Origin: Sabellastarte sp. h YS-2021
Lineage: Eukaryota; Annelida; Polychaeta; Sabellida; Sabellidae
Length of the DNA: 64,000 nucleotides
Reading direction: 5' to 3'
Assembly (NCBI GenBank): GCA_964017235.1
Contig: OZ024930.1
Location: 30,322,614-30,386,613, forward strand
Shown here one piece after another: positions 12,706 through 26,106 of the stretch. Below the pieces are notes generated by a model. That model was not told the origin of the DNA. It made no database searches and saw nothing but the letters and a program-made list of their open reading frames with translations. The stretch's first letter is position 1. Every line of letters starts with the position of its first letter. Both the position numbers and the translations under genes were made by a program.

Positions 12706-13803
12706 AGCTAGACCTAGTGCATCGGAGAACTGATGCAAATTGTATCCACTGGAAAGACAACTCACCAAAGCCTGGGGAGCAGTTGACCCAGCATGGAAGT
12801 CTCAGTGGAATCAAATCTTCGGTGTCCATGATTTGCAATAGGATTGCTTCAGATTCTAAACCTCTAGGACATTATAAGTGAAGTCTGACAGGTGCCAAAG
12901 ATTGAAAGTTAGTGTTTTGATACCAAAGAATTGTGCCAAAGTTTGTGATATTTTTAGTGTTCTTTATAATTCCTTTATCCTTGTACGACCCATACTGCGG
13001 TAAAAAGATGAGATGTACTGTTGCACGAGTATTTTATTAATAACTTTATGTGTAAATGCACACTTTGACTTGATATGTACACATAAGCAGATCCTCGAAG
13101 GAGGGCCCAAGGTCAAATCTGACAAATGCGACCACATCAGAAGATTCCTAGCCCATGATTTCCAATGGTTGGTTTCATGTCCGAAACCTCTAGGAGCAAT
13201 AATGAGTGAGTAATAAGCACTTTTAAATTTGGCTACCCTCATTTAACCTTGAAGGAGATGCCCAAGGTCAAATCTAACCATATCAGAAGATTGCTAGTCC
13301 ATGATGTGCTATTAGTTAGTTTCCCATTCCAAGCCCCAAGGTGCAATAATAAGAGAGATCTAGGCAGTTTGCGTACCCGTTTGACCTTGAAGGAAAGGCC
13401 CAAGGTCACATCTGACCACATAAAAAGATTCCCAGCCCATGATTACCTATAAGCTGGCTTCACACTGAAAAACTTTAGAACCAATAACAAGACAGTTCCA
13501 AATCTCTATTATCAAAAATTAGCAAGTTTTAGGACTTTTAAGTTTGGGTACCCTCGTCTTCAGTTATGAGGACCAGCCAGTAGAAAAAGGTATATAATTT
13601 TCAAAGAAATGCCCAGGGCAGCCATCTTGTTTTCCAGAATGAGGCTAATTTCAGTTGCAGAGATGCTTCCCTCCCAATGAAGATATCCTACAAATTTGGT
13701 GAAGCTAATTGGTCTAATTTTCCACTAAGGGTGTTAAAAGTCAAAAACCTCTCTATGCGGCAGCATAGTGAATACTTAAACCAAAGTATCCTTTACCAAC
13801 AAT
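12706..13803 (-). mobile_element. element A2, Helentron-like
   Basis: The head AGCTAGACCTAGTGC is followed by hairpin GCATCGG-AGAA-CTGATGC, which keeps a G-T pair, and by ATTGTATCCACT. Two to three 147-base-type units follow (TTGACCTTGAAGGAAAGG, AGATTCCCAGCCCATGATTA). The tail contains CTATGCGGCAGCATAG, and the terminal motif is decayed. It is older than A1 and A5 by divergence. Confidence 0.68.
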
Positions 13804-14510
13804 GTAACAACATATCTAACTGCATTCCAATACAATAAACTCTGACTCCCATCACCATATCGTTCAATGTATCTGAGCTATTTCAAAATTCTTTTCCGTC
13901 AGCGCACAAAATGTCCAAGGCTTAATATAGTCGAAAGACAGATAGCTTTGAAGCCATTACTTGAAGAAAATCTTCTTAGCCTAGACTCAAAAACCCGTTT
14001 CCTGGTCTAGAAAGAGAAATGAAGATAAAAGACAGGCCTGTGTGAAACTACCATCAATTTAAAAATTATCGCCAGGGATAAAATTAAGGCTTGATCCAAA
14101 TAAACAACATGCAGAACAACTTGATTGCATAGCCGCATTTAGGAGTTTACTTTCATTCAATAGATTGAACAAAGTTGGCATTGAGATTACCGTCCCCATG
14201 CTCCGAAAGGTCCTGTGAATCTTGGGTTATCGGTGCTAAATTGCTACATAATTGTTCCAAGGAAAATTAACTCCATTCAAATTTTAATACCTCATATTTG
14301 TTTTCACAAATACTCATACATACAAATAAAAAAATTCATTAAACACCTTAGACACACATTTTAATATCTACAAGAATGACAGCTCAGTTTCTCTTCTGTC
14401 TACAGTCTGTCTACAAATGATATTGGGACAATACTACTGGCAAACAATTGACAAATACTTTTTTGTATCTGCCTTTCAGCTTTACCCCACACAGTATTCA
14501 AAGCAAGTAC

Positions 14511-14840
14511 AAGACTAGATTTTGGGATAAATATTGGGTAAACATAAACACTATATAGAGTCATTAGACATCAGTCTTTCCCACTAGTGTTTTTGGGCTG
14601 GATTCAAACCTAAAACTACAGTGGTAAGAGCCAAGTGATGATTTCCCAAAACTTGACTAGAATGATTATCACAAGACTAGACTAGATTTGGGGATAAATA
14701 TTGGGTAAACATAAACACTACATAGAATCATTAGACATCAGTCTTTCCCACTAGTGTTTTTGGGCTGGATTCAAACCTAAAACTACAGTGGTAAGAGCCA
14801 AGTGATGATTTCCCAAAACGGGACTAGAATGATTATCACC
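14511..14840. repeat. 167-base tandem duplication
   Basis: Two nearly identical consecutive units each contain GGGATAAATATTGGGTAAAC (starting 14524 and 14691) and end CTAGAATGATTATCAC. The few differences suggest a recent duplication. It is non-coding and lies in the intron following the CaMK1 HRDLK exon. Confidence 0.88.
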
Positions 14841-14867
14841 ATTATTCAATATCTAAAAAGACACTCA

Positions 14868-15100
14868 AGGTGAGGTGACACAGTGGTAACATACTCACCT
14901 CTCACCTCTGAGGTCGACAGTTAAAACCCCCAACTCCATGTGGGAAAGACAGTAGTATTTTACTGATGATTGGCCTTTTACAGTACAGAACCTTGACTAA
15001 CTGTATGTACTGGTTTCCTCTGCCAATGAAACTACCAGTCGTGATATGACCTGTAGAGCGTAGAAAACGATGATAAAACCCAAATAAACTTCAATGTGAG
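14868..15100 (+). mobile_element. tRNA-derived SINE, copy 2
   Basis: The head reads GGTGAGGTGACACAGTGGTA with a decayed B box. The body segment TTTTACAGTACAGAACCTTG and TACTGGTTTCCTCTGCC and the tail GATATGACCTGTAGAGC match copy 3 closely. It ends in a short A/T-rich tail. Confidence 0.68.
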
Positions 15101-16568
15101 GCAGTACTCAAAAACATCAAAAATAAACAACAGACCAAACATATTTTGCAAAAAATACGGTAACTAAAACTGAGAGACAATATTTCGTTGTGACTTAAAG
15201 GCAGTGATGAACACATAAACTGGAATCACAATAATTATACTAGAGGTCAAATCTAAAGATGACAGAGAGGGAAGTTGATAAAAATAGCTACAAAATTGCA
15301 CATTTTTGTTTGCTGATCATTCAGAATGAACCTGAAACAGCAACAATTGTCTGTGGACATTCCACCAAACTGAAAGAGAGCACAATAATTCAGGGGCTCA
15401 ATTGGTTTACAGATGCAATTTTCCTCCCTCGTTACTTTGTAAGGAAAGCGACTGACAGATTCATTGTTACTATTATTAGCTCTTGAAGCCATATTAACAG
15501 AAATTCCTGCTCTGCAGAAATTTTGAAATTTAAATACCCCTTTGTGAGTGAGAACTCACAAGAAATCTCTTCAGCAGTTCAACTAATCTTTTGGTGCAAT
15601 GGATAGATTTAAAGGTATCATGTCAGAACCATAATGTAGATCTATCAGATAATTGTTTCCAGTGTGATATAACACAAAATCAAAAATATAACAACATTTT
15701 CATCCAATTTTATCATGTACTTTACTGCTCAATGCTCTGATCCTCAACTGAGGATGATTTGACATAGAAGATATTTGTTTTGAGATGTCTGTACTTTCCA
15801 TTGAATGATAAATCAGTGAAAAGCAGTTCAACAGAAGATACAGGTACAACTGTTACTGATGATTTCATCTGTTAACATCATGCAATCCTTTTCTGAAGTA
15901 AAAAAAAATCAACAACAGTACATTTTTATACATGGCAGTTTGATGTGACTGGAATCAATTCAAAATTCTTTGTAATTTCTTTTACTGAATAAACATATTT
16001 GAATTTCATACTGCAGGCACATAACAACTATACCGGTCCCTTAGATCCTGTTAGATGGGAAAGTATTCTTTCTGGATGAAACTCCTGTTGAAGTTTACTT
16101 TTGTTGTTGTAATAGGTATTCTCTGCAAGAATTGGTCGTGGAGGTATTACATATAACAGTGAAATGTTTTATCAGTCCTATGTTCACAGCAATATATTCT
16201 CTTTGACTCTTGCTGTGTATAATATTTTTATGTAATGCTCTGACCTCGGTAATAGCAGTATTTCCAGTAATTGTAGATGACAGTACCAACAGAAGCGGAA
16301 TGCTTTATGTTCTATGAAACCGTCAGTTATAAACCACTAGACTAAGTTCAGTTTTGTTATAAAAGAGAATTGGAATCTGAAGGACAATGACAACAGTTTG
16401 ACACAGAAAATATACAGTAATGTTAATTTAAGATACAATAATGTTATGGCAAACAAATGATTCAACCAGACCACTCTGATAACAAATGCCATAGCATGCA
16501 AACATTAACAGACATGGGGTAGTACATGGAATAAGGCTTTATTATAATAATAACCAAACACCAAATGG
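15101..16568. other. CaMK1 intron, unassigned
   Basis: AT-rich intronic sequence between SINE copy 2 and element C1. The overlapping frames at 15253-15492 on both strands have no signature. Nothing else was identified. Confidence 0.5.
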
Positions 16569-18875
16569 GACTAGAGGATCACTTGCAAAAAAAAAAAATT
16601 ATGTTAACAAAGCGTCCCGAAAAGGATATAAAGGTGAGTGCTAAAGTATTGCCCTGCTTTTAGCCTTATACTGTTGTGGCAACCAAAGTCTGCATAGTCT
16701 GCTCTATCTACCACGGTTTTCGAGATATAAGCATTTTTGTGTTGTGCATTTTTTGCGAAAAATTCTAAAATTCAAAATTGCTGCCATTTTGGGCGAGACA
16801 AAAATTTTTTGAAAATTGGGATAGCTACTCTGCAGATACCCTGAGGGTCAAAAATTTCGTCAAAATCGCTCTATCTAGCATGGTTTTCGAGATACAAAAA
16901 ATTCGAAAATTCAAAATGGCCGCCATTTTGGGTGAGACAAAATTTTTTTGAAAATTGAGATGGCTACTCTGCAGGGATACCCTATGGGTCAAAAATTTTG
17001 TTGAAATCGCTCTATCTAGCACAGTTTTCGAGATATAAGCATTTTTGTGTTTTGCAATTTTTGTGAAAAATTTGAAAATTCAAAATGGCCGCCATTTTGG
17101 GCGAGATACAAAACTTTTTTCTAAATGGCGATGGCCACTCTGCAGAGATACCCTATGGGTCAAAAATTTCGTTGAAATCGCTCTATCTAGCACAGTTTTC
17201 GAGATATAAGCATTTTTGTGTTTTGCAATTTTTGTGAAAAATTTGAAAATTCAAAATGGCCGCCATTTTGGGCAAGATACAAAATTTTTTTAAAATGGCG
17301 ATGGCCACTCTGCAGAGATACCCTGTGGGTCAAAAATTTCGTTGAAATCGCTCTATCTAGCACAGTTTTCGAGATATAAGCATTTTTGTGTTTTGCAATT
17401 TCTGCGAAAAATTCGAAAATTCAAAATGGCCGCCATTTCGGGCGAGACAAATTTTTTTTGAAAATTGGGATGGCTACTCTGCAGAGATACACTGATGGTC
17501 AAAAATTTCGTCGAAATCGCTGTATCTAGCACGGTTTTCGAGATATAAGCATTTTTTGTGTTTTGCAATTTTTGCGAAAATTCGAAAATTCAAAATCGCC
17601 GCCAGTTTTGGCGAGACCAAAATTTTTTGAAAATTGGGATCAATACTCTGCCGAGATACCCTTAGGGTAAAAAATTTGGTCGAAATCGCTCTATCTCGCA
17701 CGGTTTTCGAGATATAAGCATTTTTGTGTTTTCCTTATTTGGAAAATTCGTAATGATTAATTAATCATTAATTACTCGGCCATTTCTTAACCAATCAATG
17801 CCAAAATCTAATGATTTCCAGATTTTAATAGAATGAATGTATTTGCCAAGTTTCAGGTGAAGTTTCAAACCCTGCCTTTTAAAGCAAAGTGGGAAACGGT
17901 GGTTGATGACAAATTGGATTATGAGGATTGGAAAGCAATTTACAAACACTGTTTCAAAGTTATTCAAGATAATGAAATAATTTGGTTGCAATACAGGATT
18001 ATAAATCGTATCTTAGGAACAAAAAGTCTTTTGTTCAAGATTAAAAAATCGACTAATAATTTGTGTCGCTTTTGTATGAATTCACCAGAGACTATATCCC
18101 ACGTGTTTATCCAGTGCCCAATTGTGCATATTTTTTGGCAAAAAATCAAGCAGTGGGTTCAGAACGAAGTGGATTTATCTTTTTGTCTAAATGTTAAAAC
18201 AGTGCTCCTGGGGGTTGTAGATAATAAACAACTGGAAATTATATTCTTGCTAGCCAAACAGTACATCTTTAAAGCTTTAGTAAAAGATACCCCTGTGACT
18301 TTCACTACCTTCCAAATATTTTTCAAACAAAAATATGAGGAACAACAATTTTTGGCAGTTATCTCCCTTACCGACCAAAAATTTAAGAATAGTTGGAGTT
18401 TGCTTTCTCTTCTTGCCCGGGGCATCTGAGGTTTTTTCCTGTAACTTGCTGAAACTTTTTCCACTTCTCTTTATTAATTTTGTGTTGTTGTTAAAAAATA
18501 GAAAGTATATGAACATTGTGTTTCTGTTAAAAATGTTACATTCTTTGTACCCTTTGTATGAAAATAAAAAAGACAAATAAAAAAAAAAAAAAAAAAAAAA
18601 GTTTCAGGTGAATTGATAAAATCCCTTTCAAGTTATCATCCGGACATGCTTACCCATCGAAAAAAAGACATTTTTGGTCATGTGACCTCTCTGATTGGTC
18701 GAAATGGCACTGCAGCAAAAAAATTCCCCAAGGCTACTGCATACACCTGCCAAATTTGAAAAGAGTCCGCCCAACGGATACAGAGTTATAAGGAAAAGGA
18801 AATGCGGAGCCCGCGGGGCCGGCGGAGCCTGATTTTCTCCTATACACAAAAAAGCGTCCCTTGTGGGATGCTTAA
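16569..18875 (-). mobile_element. element C1, Helentron-like, interrupted by a LINE
   Basis: It starts GACTAGAGGATC, with AAGCGTCCCG about 40 bases in. It then has five to six tandem units of about 139-171 bases (mostly 168-171) containing CTCTGCAGAGATACCCT and CGAGATATAAGCATTTTTGT, and a unique tail with the 20-base palindrome TAATGATTAATTAATCATTA (17751-17770). It ends near a decayed hairpin AAGCGTCCC-TTGT-GGGATGCTT. Unlike C2 and C3 it has no inserted D array. A LINE fragment sits in the tail. Confidence 0.75.
17861..18600 (+). mobile_element. 5'-truncated LINE with poly(A) and target duplication
   Basis: An open frame from the insertion point to TGA at 18429 encodes the C-terminus of a non-LTR retrotransposon ORF2. 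It includes CRFC, then SHVFIQCP and FWQKI, the Cys-Cys-His-Cys zinc-binding region found after the RT domain. A short 3' UTR and a run of about 22 A residues follow. The 13-base target duplication AAGTTTCAGGTGA flanks it (17848-17860 and 18599-18611), and the uninterrupted site is seen in C2 and C3. The perfect duplication indicates a young insertion. Clade uncertain (L1/Tx1-like or similar). Confidence 0.85.
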
Positions 18876-19397
18876 ATATAGGCGATACCTAACTTAGCCT
18901 ATTGCAAGTGTTCGAAACTGCTGCCTGCCAACCTGCCATTTGCGGTTAAGTTTAAGGACGGGCTTTCATATTTTTTGTCAAAGCAAGCCCAAGTGTTTGT
19001 AACATATCTGAGGCGATTTTTTGTACAAACTAAGGGTTTATAGAGAAATATTTACATGTTTTGTCTTTGTCTTTACTGCCTTTTCGGTTATTAGCCATAT
19101 TTGGAATCTACTTTGATACATTTAAGCGAGTATATTTGTTGGGGGTTTCTCACCCACAATGAATCTGTCTATTTGATCGTTTCAGCTTAAGTGATCCCTG
19201 CTTTGTGAATAGCTATTTGATTAACTGGCCCTCTTGAAACTTTTTTCTCAAATATGATGTGATCTTGATCTGATTTTAACCCATGTCAGTGAATACCACC
19301 CCTGACACCCCAAGGCTCTTAGTTTCAAAGATTGAGGGTGTCCGTGACCCTTTACAAACAAGACAAAATCTTCAAAATTTGGTTGGCGGGTGTGTAG
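18876..19397. other. CaMK1 intron, unassigned
   Basis: Unique-looking intron DNA between C1 and the hAT MITE G1. No feature recognised. Confidence 0.5.
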
Positions 19398-19624
19398 GTG
19401 TTTACTAGTGTTGGGACTCGCCTCCAATTTTCATGGTCGATTATTCATCCATTTTTCCGACCGATGACCGACCCCTAATCGATTATTTTACTCCATTGTT
19501 GTTTATTATTTACGAAAGTTGACACTTTCCGGGATAAAGTATAGGTCAATCCGGTAAGAATAACGGTGCTCCGACATTTAGAATCTACCGAAAGCACCCA
19601 CTTGTAAATATGGCGGTATACATA

Positions 19625-22600
19625 AACAAGAGGAGAGTGCCCATGAACGGGCACTGTGTCAGCTGACTGAGTGTTTTTGATTTGTGAAGGTGATTAGAGG
19701 ACAGAATAATTATCAGGAAAAGGGCTGTACAGAAATACAGTAAATGGTAACTGAACAGCAAGTTCGAAAGAAATTCCGAAGCTGACAGAAGAAAAGGATA
19801 AAAAAGTTGTGCCCTGTAAATGGTATTATGAAGGAAATTAACAAGGTAATTGTTTAAGTGTAAAAAATAGGTTAAAACATATTTAAAGAAATACTACAAA
19901 TGCAATATCCTCGTTCGACCTTGAAGAAGGGGTCCAAGGTCAAATCTAACCACACAAATACATTCCCAGCCCATGATTTCCTATGGTTTACCATTCCAAA
20001 CCTCTAGGACCAATTATAAATGAGTTATAAGCACTTTTAAGCTTGGCTGTACTCATTTGACCTTGAATGAGGGGTCCAAAGGTCAAATCTGACCATACCA
20101 AAAGATTCCGAGCCAATGATTTCCTATGGGATGGTTTACCATCCCAAATCTCTGTCACCAATAATAAGCGAGTTGTAGGCACTTTCAATTTTTGCTATCC
20201 TCATTTGACCTTGAAGGAGGGTTCCAAGGTCAAATCGGACCATATCAACAGATTCACAGCCCATGATTTCCTGTCTGTTTACCATCCCAAACCTCTGGGA
20301 CCAATAATAAGCGAGTTATAAGCACTTTTAAGTTTGGCTATCCTTGTTTGACCTTGAAGGAGGGGTCATTGAAGGTCAAATCTGACCACACCAAAAGATT
20401 CCCACCCCATGATTTCCTACAGGTTGGTTTATCATCCCAAACCTCTAGGATCAATAATAAGGGAGATATAAGCACTTTTCATGACTGACAAAAAACACCT
20501 GTGGCGGCCATCTTGTTTCTCAAAATGAGGCCAAAAATATTCCCAGACAACATTTTATGGTTATTAATATATACTGCAAACTTAAGAAAGCTAGCTATAA
20601 TATTTTTTTTCATCAGAGCAGTAATGGTGAAATCTCTCTCTACACACTGCGGCTATCCAGTGGATACAATGATTTACTCAACAGTGAGAACCTGAAAGTA
20701 GCTATTGCTCAGCTATGCCATGACATAGAGGTCTGCAATTTCACTATGTTATAGCTGACCAAAAATTCTGTGAATAACATATTTAACAAATTACTCTAAA
20801 TGTAATAGTTTTCAAGTTACAACTGATTTACTCAACAGTGAGAACCTCAAAGGAACTATTACTCAGCTATGCAATGAGCTACATGTCTGAAATTTTACTA
20901 TGTTATAGCTAACCCGAAAGTAGGTGAACAACATATTTAAGAAAACTACTGTAAATGCAAATAGTTTTCAAGCTACAACTGATTTACTCAATAGTTAGAA
21001 CCTGAAAATAGCTATTGCTCCGCTATGCCATGAGCTATAGGTCTGTAATTTCACTATGTTATAGCTGACCCAAAAGTAGGTGAACAATATATTTTAACAA
21101 AATACTCCAAATGCAATATTTTTCAAGTTATAGCTGATTTACTCAACAGTCAGTACCTGAGAATAGCTATTGCTCAGTTGTGCCAGGAGCTATAGGTCTA
21201 TAATTTCACTATGTTATAGCTGACCCAAAAGTAGCTGAATAACATATTTGCACAAATTTCTGTAAATGCAATAGTTTTCCAATTATAACTGATTTACTCA
21301 ATAGTGAGAACTTCAAAGTAGCTATTACTCAGCTATGAAATGAGCCACAGGTCTGAAACTTCACTATGTTATAGCTGACCCCAAAATAGGTGAATAACAT
21401 ATTGAAACAAAATACTCTAAATACAATAGTTTTCAAGTTATAAGTGATTTACTCAACAGTGATAACCTAAAAGTAGCTATTACTCAGCTATGCCATGAGC
21501 TACAGGTCTGAAATTTTACTATGTTACAGCTAGCCCAAAAGTAGCTGAATAACATATTTATACGAAATTCTCTAAATGCAATAGTTTTTAAGTTACAAGT
21601 GATTTTACTCATGATGGAAGTTACTGAAAAGCCCAAAAGTAGCTATTACTCACTTAGCTATTGAGACAGACACCCAACTTACTCACCATATTGTAGCTAT
21701 GAAAAAAGTAGCTGAATAACATATTTTAACAAAATGCTCTAAATGCAACACTTTTCAAGTTATAAGTGATTTACTCAACAGTGATAACCTAAAAGTAGCT
21801 ATTACTCAGCTATGCCATGAGCTACAGGTCTGAAATTTTACTATGTTATAGCTGACCCAAAAGTAGCTGAATAACATATTTATACGAAATTCTCTAAATG
21901 CAATAGTTTTCAAGTTAGAAGCGATTTACTCAACAGTGATAACCTAAAAGTAGCTATTACTCAGCTATGCCATGAGCTACAGGTCTGAAATTTCACTATG
22001 TTATAGCTGGCCCAAAAGTAGCTGAATAACATATTTATACGAAATTCTCTAAATGCAATAGTTTTTAAGTTACAAGTGATTTTACTCATAATGGAAGTTA
22101 CTGAAAAGCCCAAAAGTAGCTATTACTCACTTAGCTATTAAGACAGACACCCAACTTACTCAACATATTGTAGCTATGAAAAAAGTAGCTGAACAACATA
22201 TTTTCACAAAATGCTGTAAATGCAACACTTTTGAAGTTATAAGTGATTTAGTGCATGATTTCATGAATTTTAATGCATTAAAAATTATTAAAAAAATTTA
22301 TTAAAACAAAAGTAAGACAGATCCAGGTCTCATACTCACACAAGAGAATCTACCTCTGGCCTAGTACATATATGCAAGATATGAGAGAAATCCCTGCAAT
22401 AGTCACTGAGAAAATTGTGATAAAAAGTTGAAATTTTCACACTTTTGGTGGGGGTACCCCCCTTGTAATGTCTCTAGCAAACAGACGAACAGACAGATTT
22501 GCATGCCTTGAACAATTTTTCATCCTCGATAGATAAGGTATCTTTTAAAAGAAAACAGCATGTCTCTAGGCCTTGTAGTTTTGGAGAAGCCCACGCCGCA

Positions 22601-22648
22601 GAGTGATGACATAATGTCAGCTGACTGACAAGTCAGCTGACATAAAAA
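19625..22648 (-). mobile_element. composite element F1 (F with an inserted A array)
   Basis: The start is AACAAGAGGAGAGTGCCC with hairpin GTGCCC-ATGAAC-GGGCAC (19637-19654) and GTCAGCTGAC (19658-19667). The far end carries GTCAGCTGAC twice (22616-22625, 22632-22641). After about 280 bases of leader an A-type array (about 19909-20670) interrupts the first F monomer. The F monomers, mostly about 155 bases, then run to about 22250, followed by a tail with TGGGGGTACCCC-like text. It is inserted in hAT MITE G1. Confidence 0.8.
20671..22250. repeat. F satellite array in F1
   Basis: About ten tandem monomers contain GATTTACTCAACAGTGA, TAGCTATTACTCAGCTATG, GAGCTACAGGTCTGAAAT and CCCAAAAGTAGCTGAATAAC. 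Individual monomers vary by blocks of about 22 bases. No coding potential. Confidence 0.88.
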
Positions 22649-22854
22649 CTCGTAATTCAAGACAAAACTGTCAGTTTATTAAGAAGAAATACCTAAAATA
22701 TGTTAAAAACACGTGGATGTTGAGATAAATTATGAAAGGTAAGGTTTAAGCTGAAAATTCGATTATTAGAAAACGACAACGACCGACCGTCTTTTTACAC
22801 TATCACAGACGATTAATCGAGCATACATCTAATCGTCCCAACACTAGTGTTTAC

Positions 22855-23149
22855 TGTTTAACTTTTAACTGCTTTCCAGAACTACATTCCTCAGTTGGAA
22901 TACATGTGGGAAAATTTGGTATGAAACTTATTTGGAAAATATTTCACAAAAAAATAGCATCAGAGATGCCCAAACCCGACAGCTTGGAGAAATAGTTTAC
23001 AACACAATGAGATATGGAAGTAGTGAAAGTCAGTACAAAGATCAGGATACTTTCAGTGCAGTGTCAGTTATATAAAGGTCCGAAATAATTTTTATGTAGA
23101 GAAAATAATGTCTAAGAGAAAGAAATATATGTACAGTATTAAACAAGAC
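22855..23149. other. CaMK1 intron, unassigned
   Basis: A short spacer between G1 and H1, with no recognised feature. Confidence 0.45.
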
Positions 23150-23790
23150 AATTCAATAGATGACAAGCAAGATGACAGCATTAATCAGTAAACTCAAAAT
23201 TATGAAGTTGTAAAATTTATTAATTGGAGAATAGATGTCACTGGAAATAGCACAATTATGTAAATACACATATAACAATCAGTTGCAGTAATCCATAAAT
23301 CTTTGTCATAAGGGAAATATATCTAAAAATATAGGTGAACACACTTTGGCAGAGTCAAAGGTCACAGCATGAAGCTGCACACCTACAACCTACAACCAAT
23401 GTCCCTGCATCAACCTCCTACACCTTTCAGTTTCTGAGATATATCCCAGACAAGATTTTATAGGTCAAGGTCAAATCAAGGTCACACCATGCCTACACCC
23501 CCTAACCAATGTCCCTACCATGTATCAACTTTCTACACCTTACGGTTTCCGAGATATAGCCCGGACAAGATTTTCAAACTCAATGTCACTACGGCAAGGT
23601 CAAAGATCAAGTGAAGGTAGCACCATGACGTTGCAAACCTACACCTCATAACCAATGTCCCTACTAAGTATCAACTTCCTACACATTACGGTTTCTGAGA
23701 TACAGCCTGACAAACTTTTTCCCTCCCAACTGCTGATCCAGAAAACATGGGTGAAAACAATTCCCCGACAGCCTTAAAGGGCTGTGATGT
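23150..23790 (+). mobile_element. tandem-repeat element H1
   Basis: A unique head (GATGACAGCATTAATCA through GTGAACACACT) leads into three units of about 110-146 bases with AACCAATGTCCCTAC, CTACACCTTACGGTTTC-like text and AAGGTCAAATCAAGGTCAC. It ends with hairpin ACAGCC-TTAAAG-GGCTGT (23768-23785). An H2 copy with the same head and end follows immediately. Confidence 0.7.
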
Positions 23791-23811
23791 AAAAAGTATA
23801 TAATTTAAAAC

Positions 23812-25066
23812 ATTACAATTCAACAGCAAGATGACAGCATTAATCAACAAAGTTTAACTAAAAATTATGAAGCTGTAAAGTTTATCAACTGGAAAATAGC
23901 TATCAATGGAAATAGCACAATTATGTAAAAGTACATATAATAGTTAGTTGCAGCAATCCATATAACTTTGTCATAAGAGAAACATGTCTCAAATATGGCA
24001 GGTGAACACACTCTGGCAGAGCCAAAGTAAAAGGTCACACCATGACACACAACTACACCCCCAACCAATGTCACTACTAGTGGGTGGAATCGCCTCAATT
24101 TTAATGGTCGATTATTCGTCCAGTTTTCCGACCGATCATCGACCCATAATCGACTTTTTTACTCCACTGTTGGCCAATATATCATGAAACACTTTCCGGG
24201 ATGAATTATATTTCATTCCATTAAGAATAACGGTGTTTCAGACATTTAGAATCTCCTAAAAGCACCCACTTCCGGTAAATATGGCGGTAGTTATAAACAA
24301 ACCCAAAATTTGTGAGAAATCTATTGATTTATTAAAGGAAAGTTTAGGAAACTGTTTAAAATATAAAACAATACGTGGATATTGAGACACACAAAGAAGG
24401 GTAAGATTTAATCGATTTCTAGAAGTTGTCATTGACCGAACGCGATTGTACCATGACACCAACGATTGATCGAACATTGGTCTAATCATCCAACCACTAG
24501 TCACTACCAAGTGTCAACCTTCCACACCTTACAGAATTCGAGAGCCCAGACAAGATTTTAAAACTCATGGTCAATACAAGGTCGAAAGTCAAATCAAGAT
24601 CATACCATTATGTTGCACACCTACAACCCCCAACCAATGTCCATACCAAGTATCAACTTGCTACACCTTATGGTTTCCAAGATATAGCATTGACAATATT
24701 TTATAGTTCAAGGTCACTACAGCAAGGTCAAAGGTAAAATCAAGTGCACACCATGACGTTGCACACCTACAACCCCCAACCAATGTTCCATTATCAACTT
24801 TCGACACCTTACAGTTTCCGAGATATAGCCCAGACAAGATCTTACAAACTCACAGTCACTACGGCAAGATCAAAGGTCAAATCAAGGTCACACCATTATG
24901 CTGCACACCTACACCCCCTAACCAATGTCCCTACCAAGTATCACCTTCCTACACCTTACAGTTTCTGAGATACAGCCCAGACAAACTTTTTTGCCCGACC
25001 GTCCGCCCATCCGGACACTATGGGTAAAAACAATACCCCGACAGCCCATAAGAGCTGTGGGATAAC
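23812..25066 (+). mobile_element. tandem-repeat element H2, split by hAT MITE G2
   Basis: The head GATGACAGCATTAATCAA and the ACACTCTGGCAGAG leader match H1. The units continue on both sides of G2. It ends with ACAGC-CCATAAGA-GCTGT near 25041-25058. H1 and H2 lie head to tail. Confidence 0.7.
24078..24499. mobile_element. hAT-type MITE G2
   Basis: A 422-base element with ends TAGTGGGTGGA and TCCAACCACTA, flanked by a perfect 8-base duplication GTCACTAC (24070-24077, 24500-24507). The body aligns to the two halves of G1 (CGATTATTCGTCCAG, AAGAATAACGGTG, AAATATGGCGGTA). It is inserted in an H2 repeat unit and lacks the F insertion of G1. Confidence 0.88.
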
Positions 25067-25839
25067 AAATCAGTACAGCTAATGTATGCATTTTGTTCAC
25101 TTTTAAAGTCTTACAAAATATGTTGTTCCAATAAACTTGCAATTTTTGCAGAAGGCTTCTACCTTTCCAAGGTTACCAGCCAGACTGCACTTAACTATTT
25201 TGCATGAATTTCGAACACTGCTCATTGCGATGATCATATAACAGGTAATTCCTAAGTTTAGAGTAACCATATTGCATCACATTTGAAGTTTATGTGAGCC
25301 AGTGGATCAAATATCTATTCAGATAGCACTGATTACTTCAACTAAATAAATATTTGATGTTTTTTTTTTTATCTTTAACATGAGATCTTGCCAAGAGTTT
25401 ATGACACTCATGATAATTTGCAATACGGTAAAGAAACAAAGTACCTGTACCATTGATCCTCTGCCATAACAGTTTTACTTATTAGAATCAAGTTTGGATT
25501 TTGTTTATCATAGTACCACCTTGAGACCTCCGTCCAGCATTTTTGATCCATCTAGATGCAAGATAATCCATGAACATCTGAAAATCTAATCAAATGTTTA
25601 TTAAATAGTCTAATCTAACCTACTGCTTTGCAGGTACAATATCTTCCCTGCAATGGGAAACTCAGTGTGCTAAGTTACAAAAAATATTAATCATTAGGAT
25701 AGTCGGGGGGGGTGGGGGCAGTTCAGAGTCGGCAGTCTAGAGTTATGGGTGTGACCAAAGGAAAGGAAACTAAGTGGGGAAACTATAACTAAAGAGGTAA
25801 GTTTTCAAATGTGTCCTGAAGAAAATGACAGAGGGGCTA

Positions 25840-26106
<267 letters not shown>

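Larger units (their letters stand above)
19406..22846. mobile_element. hAT-type MITE G1, split by element F1
   Basis: The TIRs TAGTGTTGGGAC and GTCCCAACACTA are flanked by a perfect 8-base duplication GTGTTTAC (19398-19405 and 22847-22854). An 8-base target of the form nTnnnnAn and these TIRs fit the hAT superfamily, Ac group. Without F1 the element is about 410 bases and aligns to G2. No transposase is present. Confidence 0.87.
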
